14,769 nucleotides of DNA. It comes from Anaerobutyricum faecale (lineage in GTDB: Bacteria > Bacillota > Clostridia > Lachnospirales > Lachnospiraceae). This document shows, piece after piece, positions 6,281-13,595 of this stretch. The notes beneath the pieces were generated by a model that saw only the letters and a list, made by a program, of their open reading frames with translations, was not told the DNA's origin and did not search any database. Within the stretch, counting starts at the first letter, position 1; each line of letters begins with the position of its first letter. The translations under genes were made by a program, and so were the position numbers. The stretch spans positions 1-14,769 of the forward strand of contig DWWR01000031.1 in NCBI GenBank assembly GCA_019119645.1, read 5' to 3'.

Positions 6281-7162
6281 ATGAGTTTTATATCCTATTT
6301 ATTGAATGGCATCAGTCTGGGCAGTGTATATGCCATCATCGCTCTTGGATATACGATGGTGTACGGTATCGCAAAGATGCTGAACTTTGCTCACGGTGAT
6401 GTCATTATGATTGGATGTTACATCGTGTTTACCATGATGACAACTTTGGGAATGAATCCAATCGTCAGTATTCTGGCAGCAGTTGTGGGATGTACAGTCC
6501 TTGGTGTTGTCATTGAGAAAATTGCGTATAAACCTTTGAGAAAAGCGTCCCCGCTGGCGGTATTGATCACAGCCATCGGTGTCAGCTATTTCCTGCAGAA
6601 TCTGGCGTTGATCATTTTTGGCGCGGATACAAAATCCTTTACTTCCGTGGTCAATATGCAGCCGCTGCGTCTGGCAGGGGGCAAGCTGGTGATTTCCGGC
6701 GTGACCATCGTCACAGTCATTGTCTGTATCGTTATTGTTGCAGCCCTCATGCTCTTTATCAAAAAGACAAAGGCAGGACAGGCGATGCTGGCGGTTTCTG
6801 AAGATAAAGACGCCGCGCAGCTGATGGGTGTCAATGTCAACAGAACAATCTCTCTGACATTTGCCATCGGTTCCGGTCTGGCAGCCATCGCAGGTGTACT
6901 GCTTTGTTCCGCATATCCGACCCTGTCTCCATATACAGGATCCATGCCGGGTATCAAGGCCTTTACAGCGGCGGTATTCGGTGGAATCGGCTCCGTTCCA
7001 GGTGCGTTCATCGGCGGAATCCTTCTGGGAGTCATTGAGATCCTGGGAAGAGCGTACATTTCCTCGCAGTTATCCGATGCCATCGTGTTTGCAGTTCTGA
7101 TTCTGGTGCTTTTGATCAAACCTACCGGAATTCTTGGCAAGCCAATTCATGAGAAAGTGTAG
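6281..7162 (+). CDS. livH: Branched-chain amino acid ABC transporter permease LivH
   Basis: One of the two membrane subunits forming the import channel. The 293 residues have the usual length and are mostly hydrophobic, with about eight membrane segments. The family signature ALGYTMVYGIAKMLNFAHGD (21-40) and the cytoplasmic coupling region FTAAVFGGIGSVPGAFIGG, which contacts the ATPases, are both intact. The ATG at 6281 follows AAGAGGTGG at a normal distance. The livM start comes 13 nt after its stop, so translation is probably coupled. It is separated from livJ by 313 nt holding a terminator and hairpins, so its expression may differ from that of the binding protein. Confidence 0.95.
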   Translation: MSFISYLLNGISLGSVYAIIALGYTMVYGIAKMLNFAHGDVIMIGCYIVFTMMTTLGMNPIVSILAAVVGCTVLGVVIEKIAYKPLRKASPLAVLITAIGVSYFLQNLALIIFGADTKSFTSVVNMQPLRLAGGKLVISGVTIVTVIVCIVIVAALMLFIKKTKAGQAMLAVSEDKDAAQLMGVNVNRTISLTFAIGSGLAAIAGVLLCSAYPTLSPYTGSMPGIKAFTAAVFGGIGSVPGAFIGGILLGVIEILGRAYISSQLSDAIVFAVLILVLLIKPTGILGKPIHEKV

Positions 7163-7175
7163 GTGCAGACGTAAG

Positions 7176-8255
7176 ATGAAGAATTTCAGTTTGAAAAATA
7201 TGAATAAAACCACAAAAAATCATTTTATTACCTATGCCATGGTGATCATCGTATTCGCAGTGGTACAGTTTATGGTTTCCGGCGGCATGATTTCCAGTCT
7301 GATGCAGGGGCTTTTAGTTCCCCTGTGTACGTATTCCATTGTTGCGGTGGGACTCAACCTCTGTGTGGGATATCTGGGCGAGCTGAGTCTTGGACATGCG
7401 GGATTTATGTGTGTAGGCGCGTTTTCCAGTGCTTTCTTTACCAAATATATGGAAGACTCCGGTATGAATCCGAATCTCCGGTTCTTTCTGGCTTTGGTGA
7501 TCGGTACGCTGGTAGCGGCTCTCTTCGGATGTCTGATCGGAATTCCGGTTCTCCGTCTCCGGGGAGACTATCTGGCCATTGTTACTCTGGCCTTTGGAGA
7601 GATCATTAAAAATGTCATTAACGTTATGTATGTGGGAAAAGACAGCGCGGGTCTTCATTTTTCCATCAACGATAACGCATCCTTTACATTGGATGACTCC
7701 GGCGATATGATCATTGACGGCGCCATGGGTATTACGGGAACGCCGCGGCAGTCTACCTTCCTCATTGGTGTTGTTATTCTGCTGGTATGTCTTTTTGTGG
7801 TATTTAACCTGGTAAATTCCCGCAGCGGCCGTGCTGTCATGGCAATCAGAGACAACCGTATCGCGGCGGAATCCGTGGGAATCAACATTACAAAATATAA
7901 ATTGATGGCATTCAGTATTTCTGCGGCCATCGCCGGAGCGGGCGGGGTTCTCTACGCTCACAACCTGTCCACGCTGACAGCTCTTCCGGCTAACTTTGGA
8001 TATAACATGTCCATTATGATCCTTGTCTTTGTGGTACTGGGAGGTATCGGAAGTTTCCGCGGCTCCATCATTGCAGCGGTGATCCTTACCATGCTTCCGG
8101 AAGTGCTCCGGGGACTGGCCGATTACCGAATGCTCATTTACGCCATCGTGCTCATTGCGATGATGCTGTTTAACTGGGCGCCGAAAGCCATTGAGTGGAG
8201 ACAGAGATTTTCTGTGAAAAAGCTCTTCCATAAAGACGTGAAGGGGGTACAATGA
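7176..8255 (+). CDS. livM: Branched-chain amino acid ABC transporter permease LivM
   Basis: Second membrane subunit of the Liv importer, pairing with LivH. I chose ATG 7176 (359 aa) because AGGTG (7161-7165) lies 10 nt upstream. A longer reading from TTG 7134 would overlap livH and adds a Cys/Arg-rich segment unlike the family. Hydrophobic segments span the protein. Signatures are GLNLCVGYLGELSLGHAGF (59-77), LRGDYLAIVTLAFGEI, MGITGTPR before a membrane segment, and the coupling region FVVLGGIGSFRGS near the C-terminus. Its stop overlaps the livG start as ATGA (8252-8255), so the two are translationally coupled. Confidence 0.94.
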   Translation: MKNFSLKNMNKTTKNHFITYAMVIIVFAVVQFMVSGGMISSLMQGLLVPLCTYSIVAVGLNLCVGYLGELSLGHAGFMCVGAFSSAFFTKYMEDSGMNPNLRFFLALVIGTLVAALFGCLIGIPVLRLRGDYLAIVTLAFGEIIKNVINVMYVGKDSAGLHFSINDNASFTLDDSGDMIIDGAMGITGTPRQSTFLIGVVILLVCLFVVFNLVNSRSGRAVMAIRDNRIAAESVGINITKYKLMAFSISAAIAGAGGVLYAHNLSTLTALPANFGYNMSIMILVFVVLGGIGSFRGSIIAAVILTMLPEVLRGLADYRMLIYAIVLIAMMLFNWAPKAIEWRQRFSVKKLFHKDVKGVQ

Positions 8256-9016
8256 TCATGGCAATGCTTGAAGTAAAAAACCTGGGTATCTCCTTCGGAG
8301 GCCTCAGGGCAGTAGATAATTTTGAAGTCAATATCGAGAAAGGCCAGCTGTACGGGCTGATCGGCCCGAACGGAGCCGGAAAGACTACAGTGTTTAATAT
8401 GCTCACCGGTGTTTACAAACCGGATGACGGTCTTATCCGTCTGGACGGACAGGATCTTATCGGCAAAAGTACCATTGAGATCAACAAAGCAGGCGTGGCG
8501 AGAACGTTCCAGAACATTCGGCTGTTCCACGCGCAGACTGTCCTTGATAACGTAAAGATCGGTCTTGCCAATCATTATAAATATTCCACGCTGACCGGAA
8601 TTCTGCGTCTTCCAAAATACCGGAAGATGGAGAAAGCCATGAACGAGAAAGCCATGGAACTTCTCAGAGTCTTTGAGATGGATGACAAGGCGGATTATCT
8701 GGCGTCCAACCTTCCTTATGGCGATCAGAGAAAGCTGGAGATTGCCCGTGCCCTCGCCACAGAACCGAAGCTTCTGCTTCTGGACGAGCCGGCGGCCGGC
8801 ATGAATCCAAATGAGACGCAGGAACTGATGGATATGATTCGTTTTGTCCGGGATAAGTTTGACATGACCATCCTGCTCATTGAGCATGACATGAAGCTTG
8901 TATCCGGTATCTGCGAGGAGCTGACGGTCCTGAACTTCGGTCAGGTTCTGGCTCAGGGAAAGACCAGTGACGTACTGAACAATCCGGAAGTCATCAAGGC
9001 ATATCTGGGAGAATAG
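8252..9016 (+). CDS. livG: Branched-chain amino acid ABC transporter ATP-binding protein LivG
   Basis: One of the two ATPases powering the importer. Motifs in order on the 254-residue form: Walker A GPNGAGKT (38-45), Q-loop Q87 in ARTFQNIRLF, ABC signature LPYGDQRKLEIARAL (154-168), Walker B LLLLDEP (174-180), and switch H212 in LLIEHDM. The signature starts LPYGDQ rather than LSGGQ, which is within the known LivG range. The start is ambiguous: ATG 8252 overlaps the livM stop and lies 4 nt from AAGGGGGT (8241-8248), while ATG 8258 lies 10 nt away and gives MAMLEVK, matching the LivF start MAMLEIK. The gene is followed by livF after 14 nt. Confidence 0.95.
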   Translation: MIMAMLEVKNLGISFGGLRAVDNFEVNIEKGQLYGLIGPNGAGKTTVFNMLTGVYKPDDGLIRLDGQDLIGKSTIEINKAGVARTFQNIRLFHAQTVLDNVKIGLANHYKYSTLTGILRLPKYRKMEKAMNEKAMELLRVFEMDDKADYLASNLPYGDQRKLEIARALATEPKLLLLDEPAAGMNPNETQELMDMIRFVRDKFDMTILLIEHDMKLVSGICEELTVLNFGQVLAQGKTSDVLNNPEVIKAYLGE

Positions 9017-9030
9017 GAGGAAATGACTGT

Positions 9031-9741
9031 ATGGCTATGCTTGAAATAAAGGACCTGGAAGTATATTATGGTGTGATCCAGGCTATCAAGGGAATTTCCT
9101 TTGAAGTCAATCAGGGAGAGGTCATCGCGCTGATCGGTGCCAACGGAGCGGGAAAGACCACGACTCTGCAGACAATTACCGGTATGCTTCAGGCAAAAAA
9201 AGGACAGATCATCTTTGAGGGAAAAGACATTACCAAAGTACCGGGACATAAAATCGTGTCCATGGGAATGGCCCACGTGCCGGAAGGACGCCGGGTGTTT
9301 GCTGACCTCACTGTTCTTGAGAATCTGAAATTAGGCGCATATACACGGAAAGATAAGAGCGAGATCGCGCAGACGCTGAAAAAGGTATATGAAAGCTTTC
9401 CGAGACTGGAAGAGAGAAAGAATCAGTCCGCGGGAACGTTAAGCGGCGGAGAACAGCAGATGCTCGCCATGGGACGGGCGCTTATGTCCAAACCGAGAAT
9501 CATCCTTATGGATGAGCCTTCCATGGGACTTTCTCCGATTTTTGTGGAAGAAATATTTAAGATCATTCAGGATATATCCGCAGCGGGAACCACTGTGCTT
9601 CTGGTGGAACAGAACGCCAAAAAAGCGTTGTCCATTGCTGACAGAGCTTACGTTCTGGAAACAGGAAATATTGTGCTCAGCGGGGACGCGAAGGAACTGA
9701 TGAATAATGAATCCATTAAGAAAGCATATCTGGGAGAGTAG
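9031..9741 (+). CDS. livF: Branched-chain amino acid ABC transporter ATP-binding protein LivF
   Basis: Second ATPase of the importer, working as a pair with LivG. The 236 residues carry Walker A GANGAGKT (36-43), the LivF-specific AHVPEGRRVF (81-90) around the Q-loop partner region, ABC signature LSGGEQQ (137-143), Walker B IILMDEPS (157-164), and the switch region LVEQNAKKAL, where the usual H is Q194 as is normal for LivF. The ATG at 9031 is preceded by AGGAGG (9015-9020), which overlaps the livG stop. The next gene starts 8 nt after its stop. Nothing is truncated. Confidence 0.95.
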   Translation: MAMLEIKDLEVYYGVIQAIKGISFEVNQGEVIALIGANGAGKTTTLQTITGMLQAKKGQIIFEGKDITKVPGHKIVSMGMAHVPEGRRVFADLTVLENLKLGAYTRKDKSEIAQTLKKVYESFPRLEERKNQSAGTLSGGEQQMLAMGRALMSKPRIILMDEPSMGLSPIFVEEIFKIIQDISAAGTTVLLVEQNAKKALSIADRAYVLETGNIVLSGDAKELMNNESIKKAYLGE

Positions 9742-9749
9742 GTGATTGT

Positions 9750-10370
9750 ATGGAACATACGGTAATTACAATTGCGAGAAGCTATGGAAGCGGCGGAAGA
9801 ACCCTCGGAAAGCTTCTGGCAGAGGAGCTGGGAATTCACTGCTATGACAGAGAGCTTCTCCGTATGGCGTCCGAGCAGAGCGGCATCAATGAGGCGCTGT
9901 TTGGAAAAGTGGACGAGAAAATAAAGACCATGCCTTTATTCCGTATCAGCAGGAATATTTACAAGGGGGAAGTGCTGCCGCCGGACAGCGACGACTACAC
10001 TTCCGACGACAACCTGTTCAATTATCAGGCAAAGTGTATCAAGGAACTGGCAAAGACAGAGTCCTGTATCATCATCGGACGCTGTGCGGACTTCATTTTG
10101 AAGGACGAGCCGAATGTGATCAAGCTGTTTTTCTATGCGTCCAGAGAAGACTGTATCAAACGGACCATGGCGCAGAACGGCGGTACGGAAAAAGACATTA
10201 TCAAAAAAATTGAAAAGAGAGACAAATATCGTTCTGATTACTATAAATATCACACGGGAAGAGACTGGAATGATGCGCGGAACTATGATTTTTGTCTGAA
10301 TACTTCCAGCACCAGTTATGAGAAGCTGGTCAAGGTGGTAAAAGATTATATTGACATCTGCAAACAGTAA
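9750..10370 (+). CDS. Cytidylate-kinase-like P-loop protein
   Basis: A 206-residue protein resembling the cytidylate-kinase-like family, which shares the nucleoside monophosphate kinase fold but is distinct from the housekeeping Cmk. It has an N-terminal beta strand and P-loop-like ITIARSYGSGGRTLGKLLAE (7-26), in which GSGGRTLG replaces the canonical GKS/T with an Arg. The motif CYDRELL follows (31-37), then IIIGRCADFIL (107-117) and the C-terminal RDWNDARNYDFCLNTS (171-186), which is typical of the family. AGGTGAT (9740-9746) overlaps the livF stop, so translation is coupled to the liv operon. Family members have no settled substrate; phosphorylation of CMP/dCMP is possible but not shown. 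The repeated association with transport operons is unexplained. Confidence 0.85.
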   Translation: MEHTVITIARSYGSGGRTLGKLLAEELGIHCYDRELLRMASEQSGINEALFGKVDEKIKTMPLFRISRNIYKGEVLPPDSDDYTSDDNLFNYQAKCIKELAKTESCIIIGRCADFILKDEPNVIKLFFYASREDCIKRTMAQNGGTEKDIIKKIEKRDKYRSDYYKYHTGRDWNDARNYDFCLNTSSTSYEKLVKVVKDYIDICKQ

Positions 10371-10445
10371 AGCGCCGCGGATATCATCATGCGGCAATCA
10401 ATTTTATAGAATTAAGTTTCATTTTTTACGGTAAAGGAGCGTAAT

Positions 10446-11861
10446 ATGGGCGGAATTTTTGGAGTAGCATCAAAAGAGAACTGTGTATTTGACCTGTTTT
10501 TCGGTATTGATTATCATTCTCACCTGGGAACCCGCAGGGGCGGAATGGCTGTGTACAGCAAAGAGAAAGGGTTTGACCGTTCCATCCACAATATCGAGAA
10601 TTCTCCGTTTCGGACAAAGTTTGAGAGAGATGTGGATGAGCTGTCCGGTTATCTGGGCATCGGCTGCATTTCTGATAATGAACCGCAGCCGCTTTTGGTA
10701 CAATCCCATCTGGGCAGTTTTGCCATCACCACGGTGGGGAAGATCAACAATCAGGAAGAACTGGTACAGAAAGCCTTTGACAACGGGCGCGCACATTTTC
10801 TGGAGATGAGCGGCGGAGGTGTGAATCCCACAGAGCTGGTGGCCTCGCTGATTAATGAAAAGCAGAGTATCTCCGAGGGAATCCGCTACGCTCAGGAATC
10901 CATTGACGGTTCCATGAGTATGCTGGTCATGACTGAACATGGCATTTTTGCGGCCAGAGATCTTCTGGGAAGAACCCCTCTTTTTATCGGTGAGAAAGAG
11001 AACGGTCACTGTATTTCCTTTGAAGATTTCGCCTACGCCAATCTGGGATATAAGACCTGTAAGGAGCTTGGACCGGGAGAGGTGGTCTTTGTCCGCCCGG
11101 ACAGCGTGAAGACAGCGGTGCCTGCCGGTGATAAGATGAAGATCTGTTCCTTCCTCTGGGTATATTATGGATACCCGAATGCCACTTACGAGGGCGTCAA
11201 TGTGGAGACCATGCGGTATCGCTGCGGTGAGCTGCTGGCGAAAAGAGATGATGTGCAGACCGATTATGTGGCCGGTGTGCCGGATTCCGGTATCGCCCAC
11301 GCAGTGGGCTATGCCAATGAGTCGGGGATTCCGTTTGCCCGGCCGTTCATCAAATATACTCCGACCTGGCCGCGTTCCTTTATGCCGCAGAATCAGACCA
11401 AGAGGAATCTCATTGCCAAAATGAAGCTGATTCCGGTGCATCCGCTGATCAAGGGAAAGAAACTTCTGCTCATTGACGATTCCATTGTGAGGGGAACGCA
11501 GCTGGGCGAAACCACAGAATTTCTTTATGAGAGCGGTGTGAAAGAAGTGCATATCCGTCCGGCCTGTCCGCCGCTGCTGTACGGGTGTAAGTATCTGAAC
11601 TTCTCCCGTTCCAAGTCAGAACTGGATCTGATCACCCGCCGTGTGATCTTAAAGAGGGAAGGGGAGGAAAAGGCCAATGATCCGGAGATTCTTGCGGAAT
11701 ACGCCAATCCGGATTCTGAGAGATATCAGGCTATGCTCGATGATATCTGCAGGGAGCTGAATTTTACCTCTCTGCGCTTCCACAGACTGGACGATATGAT
11801 TGAGTCCATCGGACTTCCGAGAGAGTGTCTGTGTACTTACTGCTGGGATGGAAAAGAATAA
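10446..11861 (+). CDS. PurF paralogue (amidophosphoribosyltransferase-like) lacking the glutaminase nucleophile
   Basis: Full-length relative (471 aa) of glutamine-PRPP amidotransferase, the first enzyme of purine synthesis. The phosphoribosyltransferase half is intact: VPDSGIAHAVGYA (278-290) and PRPP-binding LLLIDDSIVRGTQ (340-352). Cysteines C234, C381, C463 and C466 (CTYCWDG) align with the [4Fe-4S] ligands of the B. subtilis enzyme. The N-terminal half is not intact. The essential MCGI start is MGGI, so the nucleophile Cys is Gly2; the oxyanion Asn of the HNG motif is Leu in SHLG (88-90); and GHVRYST is GCISDNE, losing the substrate Arg. The ATG at 10446 follows AAAGGAG. The true role is unknown: it may use ammonia, a partner glutaminase, or a different reaction. 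TAGAAT (10407-10412) is a weak promoter candidate in the 75-nt gap, which also holds a 5-bp GCCGC/GCGGC hairpin. Confidence 0.85.
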   Translation: MGGIFGVASKENCVFDLFFGIDYHSHLGTRRGGMAVYSKEKGFDRSIHNIENSPFRTKFERDVDELSGYLGIGCISDNEPQPLLVQSHLGSFAITTVGKINNQEELVQKAFDNGRAHFLEMSGGGVNPTELVASLINEKQSISEGIRYAQESIDGSMSMLVMTEHGIFAARDLLGRTPLFIGEKENGHCISFEDFAYANLGYKTCKELGPGEVVFVRPDSVKTAVPAGDKMKICSFLWVYYGYPNATYEGVNVETMRYRCGELLAKRDDVQTDYVAGVPDSGIAHAVGYANESGIPFARPFIKYTPTWPRSFMPQNQTKRNLIAKMKLIPVHPLIKGKKLLLIDDSIVRGTQLGETTEFLYESGVKEVHIRPACPPLLYGCKYLNFSRSKSELDLITRRVILKREGEEKANDPEILAEYANPDSERYQAMLDDICRELNFTSLRFHRLDDMIESIGLPRECLCTYCWDGKE

Positions 11862-11893
11862 ATAATATTTAGAAAACCATAAAGAAAAAGTAA

Positions 11894-11909
11894 GAAAATC
11901 GACATTTTC
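11894..11909. repeat. Small inverted repeat downstream of the PurF-like gene
   Basis: GAAAAT-CGAC-ATTTTC is a perfect 6-bp inverted repeat with a tetraloop, 33 nt after the stop codon. It is AT-rich and lacks a solid T-run, so it could be a weak terminator or a protein site for the downstream channel gene. No stronger terminator is visible in this gap. Confidence 0.25.
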
Positions 11910-11952
11910 CTACAAAATTCCTCCGATGTGAAAACAAAATTCGGACTTTTAG

Positions 11953-11961
11953 TGCTATATT
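11953..11961 (+). promoter_or_regulatory. Extended -10 promoter for the channel gene
   Basis: TGCTATATT combines the TGn element with a 5/6 -10 hexamer (11956-11961), about 49 nt before the ATG. No clear -35 is seen at the normal distance. The form resembles the extended -10 promoter at 2658-2666. Confidence 0.4.
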
Positions 11962-11968
11962 TAATACA

Positions 11969-11978
11969 ACACTAGTGT
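11969..11978. promoter_or_regulatory. Palindrome at the predicted transcription start, possible operator
   Basis: ACACTAGTGT is a perfect 10-bp palindrome starting 7 bp after the -10 box, where a repressor would block initiation. I found no second copy near the TetR gene, so its binding protein cannot be named. Confidence 0.3.
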
Positions 11979-12009
11979 ACAACTTATTTCACAGAAGGAG
12001 GAATTTTTT

Positions 12010-12723
12010 ATGACTGCATATCTTGGTGAATTTTTAGGTACCATGCTCCTCGTTCTTCTTGGAGATGGCGTTTGCGCCAACGTGAACCTGAACAAATCAA
12101 ATTTCAAAAATGGCGGTCTGGTAATTGTAACAATCGGATGGGGTATGGCAGTACTTCTTCCGGCAGCATGTTTCAGCAACATCTGTGCAGCGTCTTATAA
12201 CCCTGCTCTGACTATTGCTCTTTGCATCGGCGGTTCTCTGCCATGGTCTCAGTGCATCGGTTATATCATTGCAGAGATGGTTGGTGGTATCATCGGCGGT
12301 ATCCTTGTATGGATCGCATTCAAACCTCAGTTCGATGCAACAGCAGACGAACCGGGAACAATGCTCGGTGTCTTCTGTACAGCTCCTGGCGTAAGAAATA
12401 TTCCTTACAACATCTTACAGGAAGCATTTGCAACTTTCTGGCTGGTATTTGCAATTCTTGCATTCCCGAACTGCGGCGTTGTTGATGGCGGTGTTTCCAA
12501 ATTCTTCGTATTTGCGATCATCGTTTCCTGCGGTATGTCCTTCGGCGGACTGACCGGATACGCTATGAACCCTGCCCGTGATATCGGACCTCGTATCGCT
12601 CATGCAATCCTTCCTATCAAAGGTAAAGGAAGCTCTGACTGGGGATACGCAATCGTTCCTATTCTCGGACCAATCATTGGTGCAATCGTTGCCGTATTAT
12701 TATACATGGTTATTCCGTGGTAA
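12010..12723 (+). CDS. MIP-family channel, glycerol-facilitator type
   Basis: A 237-residue membrane channel of the aquaporin/GlpF family, probably passing glycerol or another small uncharged solute. It has six hydrophobic segments and two half-helices. The second NPA region is classic for aquaglyceroporins: TGYAMNPARDIGPR (182-195) with N187-P188-A189, R190 and the glycerol-type D191. By alignment to E. coli GlpF the selectivity filter would be W44, G175, Y184 and R190. The first NPA region is odd: AASYNPALTIAL (60-71) instead of GAHLNPAVT, so the conserved His before NPA is Ser. Several cysteines lie in or near membrane segments. The ATG at 12010 follows AAGGAGG. Codon use resembles that of tpiA, suggesting strong expression. 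No glycerol kinase is adjacent. A TetR-type regulator follows, which may control it. Confidence 0.9.
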   Translation: MTAYLGEFLGTMLLVLLGDGVCANVNLNKSNFKNGGLVIVTIGWGMAVLLPAACFSNICAASYNPALTIALCIGGSLPWSQCIGYIIAEMVGGIIGGILVWIAFKPQFDATADEPGTMLGVFCTAPGVRNIPYNILQEAFATFWLVFAILAFPNCGVVDGGVSKFFVFAIIVSCGMSFGGLTGYAMNPARDIGPRIAHAILPIKGKGSSDWGYAIVPILGPIIGAIVAVLLYMVIPW

Positions 12724-12772
12724 TTACACGTCAGCCAAAAGAATGTTACCATAAAAATTCTATACATTATTT

Positions 12773-12835
12773 ATTTGCCCAGAGCAGATGTTTTAGCTGT
12801 GAAGAAATGTCCGCCCTGGGTAAATTTATTTTATA
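12773..12835 (+). terminator. Likely terminator after the channel gene
   Basis: ATTTGCCCAG (12773-12782) pairs with CTGGGTAAAT (12816-12825), 10 bp with one G.U, followed by TTATTTTAT. The 33-nt loop is long and may hold a minor inner hairpin. It separates the channel gene from the TetR gene. Confidence 0.55.
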
Positions 12836-12893
12836 ATCGATTCTGTGCGTGTGTACATGTGAATGTGAAAGCAATTATTTCTGACATTTGAAT

Positions 12894-12923
12894 TTGATAT
12901 AACAAAGATATTATATATATATT
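12894..12923 (+). promoter_or_regulatory. Candidate promoter of the TetR-type regulator
   Basis: TTGATA (12894-12899, 5/6) and TATATT (12918-12923, 5/6) are 18 bp apart; TATATA at 16 bp is an alternative. The -10 lies inside the 17-bp AT-rich element that recurs near 14528. The predicted leader is about 80 nt. Confidence 0.4.
12907..12923 (+). repeat. 17-bp AT-rich element, copy 1
   Basis: GATATTATATATATATT occurs exactly here and at 14528-14544, in the promoter regions of the TetR and LysR genes respectively. Low sequence complexity reduces the weight of the match. A shared regulator site and coincidence in AT-rich promoter DNA are both possible. Confidence 0.5.
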
Positions 12924-13008
12924 ATGCAGATGATAAAAAAAGAGCTAAACTATGGGAGGAGAAAAGAGGGATTTACTTTGGAGTAACCACAGGAGAGGAG
13001 AACACGAG

Positions 13009-13542
13009 ATGGTAAGCAAGACAAAAGAGAAACTCGCAGAGGCTTTTAAAACAGTTGTCTGCAAAAAGTCTTTTACAAAGACGACCATTGCGGACATTAC
13101 AAAGGAATGCGGAATGACCAGAGAGAATTTTTATTATCATTTCCGTGACAAATACGATATTTTAGGCTGGGTCTGCAGACACCAGCTTGTGGCGAATATT
13201 CCGGAGAAGTACGATAAGAAGTATGTGGAAGATCTGATCATCTATCTGGTCCGGAAGATTAACGAAGATTATAAATTCTACCGGACGGTGGTGCGGGATG
13301 TGGGTGTGGAGCAGGTAAGAAAAGAAGTACTCCCCTATATCCGGAAATTGATCTACCGTCTGATCGATGAAACCATAGATGAAAACGTATGGAGAATGCG
13401 CGAAGAGAAAGAGAATTTTGCCGTCGATTTCTTTTCGGATGCATTCATTACTTTTCTGACAGAGTATATGCTGGAAAATGAAAAGATGGATGAAAAACTG
13501 ATGGTGATGAATTTTCATTTTCTGTTTACACAGTTCTTTTAA
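13009..13542 (+). CDS. TetR-family transcriptional regulator (DhaS-like)
   Basis: A DNA-binding regulator of 177 residues. I chose ATG 13009 because GAGGAG (12995-13000) lies 8 nt upstream; an ATG at 12952 in the same frame lacks a ribosome site. The N-terminal helix-turn-helix region reads SFTKTTIADITKECGMTREN (21-40) followed by FYYHFRDKYDILGWV, the TetR hallmark with the YYHF recognition-helix end. This stretch closely resembles DhaS-type regulators of dihydroxyacetone kinase operons and other proteins with that C-terminal domain class. The C-terminal half is helical and would bind a ligand or partner. It lies downstream of the glycerol-type channel, on the same strand but behind a terminator, so a role in glycerol or dihydroxyacetone response is inference. 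Confidence 0.85.
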   Translation: MVSKTKEKLAEAFKTVVCKKSFTKTTIADITKECGMTRENFYYHFRDKYDILGWVCRHQLVANIPEKYDKKYVEDLIIYLVRKINEDYKFYRTVVRDVGVEQVRKEVLPYIRKLIYRLIDETIDENVWRMREEKENFAVDFFSDAFITFLTEYMLENEKMDEKLMVMNFHFLFTQFF

Positions 13543-13544
13543 GA

Positions 13545-13567
13545 GCCGGATCTGTTTCCGGCAGATC
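13545..13567 (+). terminator. Hairpin after the TetR gene with two alternative folds
   Basis: GCCGGA/TCCGGC (13545-13550 with 13557-13562) and GATCTG/CAGATC (13549-13554 with 13562-13567) overlap, so only one can form at a time. No clear T-run follows, so termination strength is uncertain. It lies between two convergent genes. Confidence 0.35.
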
Positions 13568-13573
13568 ATAGAT

Positions 13574-13595
13574 TGACAGCCGGGCGAGCCTGTCA
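13574..13595 (-). terminator. Hairpin at the end of the LysR gene
   Basis: TGACAG (13574-13579) and CTGTCA (13590-13595) form a perfect 6-bp stem with a GC-rich 10-nt loop. It overlaps the LysR stop codon (13593-13595). It could terminate LysR transcripts, though no T-run follows on the minus strand. Confidence 0.3.

Noticed and set aside
6085..6399. 104-codon open frame in the livJ-livH gap running into livH
   Set aside because: It starts at TTG inside the 23-bp stem, has no convincing ribosome site, shows no recognisable motif, and overlaps the well-supported livH start by more than 100 nt.
7134..7175. Longer livM from TTG 7134
   Set aside because: It would overlap livH and add a Cys/Arg-rich stretch unlike LivM; ATG 7176 has an AGGTG site.
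7314..8252. 312-codon minus-strand frame opposite livM
   Set aside because: Antisense to a clear membrane protein gene, with composition typical of a codon shadow (His/Asn/Arg-rich) and no recognisable domain.
10470..11552. 360-codon minus-strand frame opposite the PurF-like gene
   Set aside because: A shadow frame of a conserved gene; no motif, and no supported start signal.
868..12857. TGTACA motif in several intergenic regions (868, 6240, 11976, 12852)
   Set aside because: The same hexamer also occurs inside coding regions (for example near 1355, 5789, 6489, 10549, 12374), so there is no visible enrichment at promoters.
12952..13008. Upstream ATG extension of the TetR gene
   Set aside because: ATG 12952 lacks a ribosome site, while ATG 13009 has GAGGAG at 8 nt and gives a normal TetR N-terminus.
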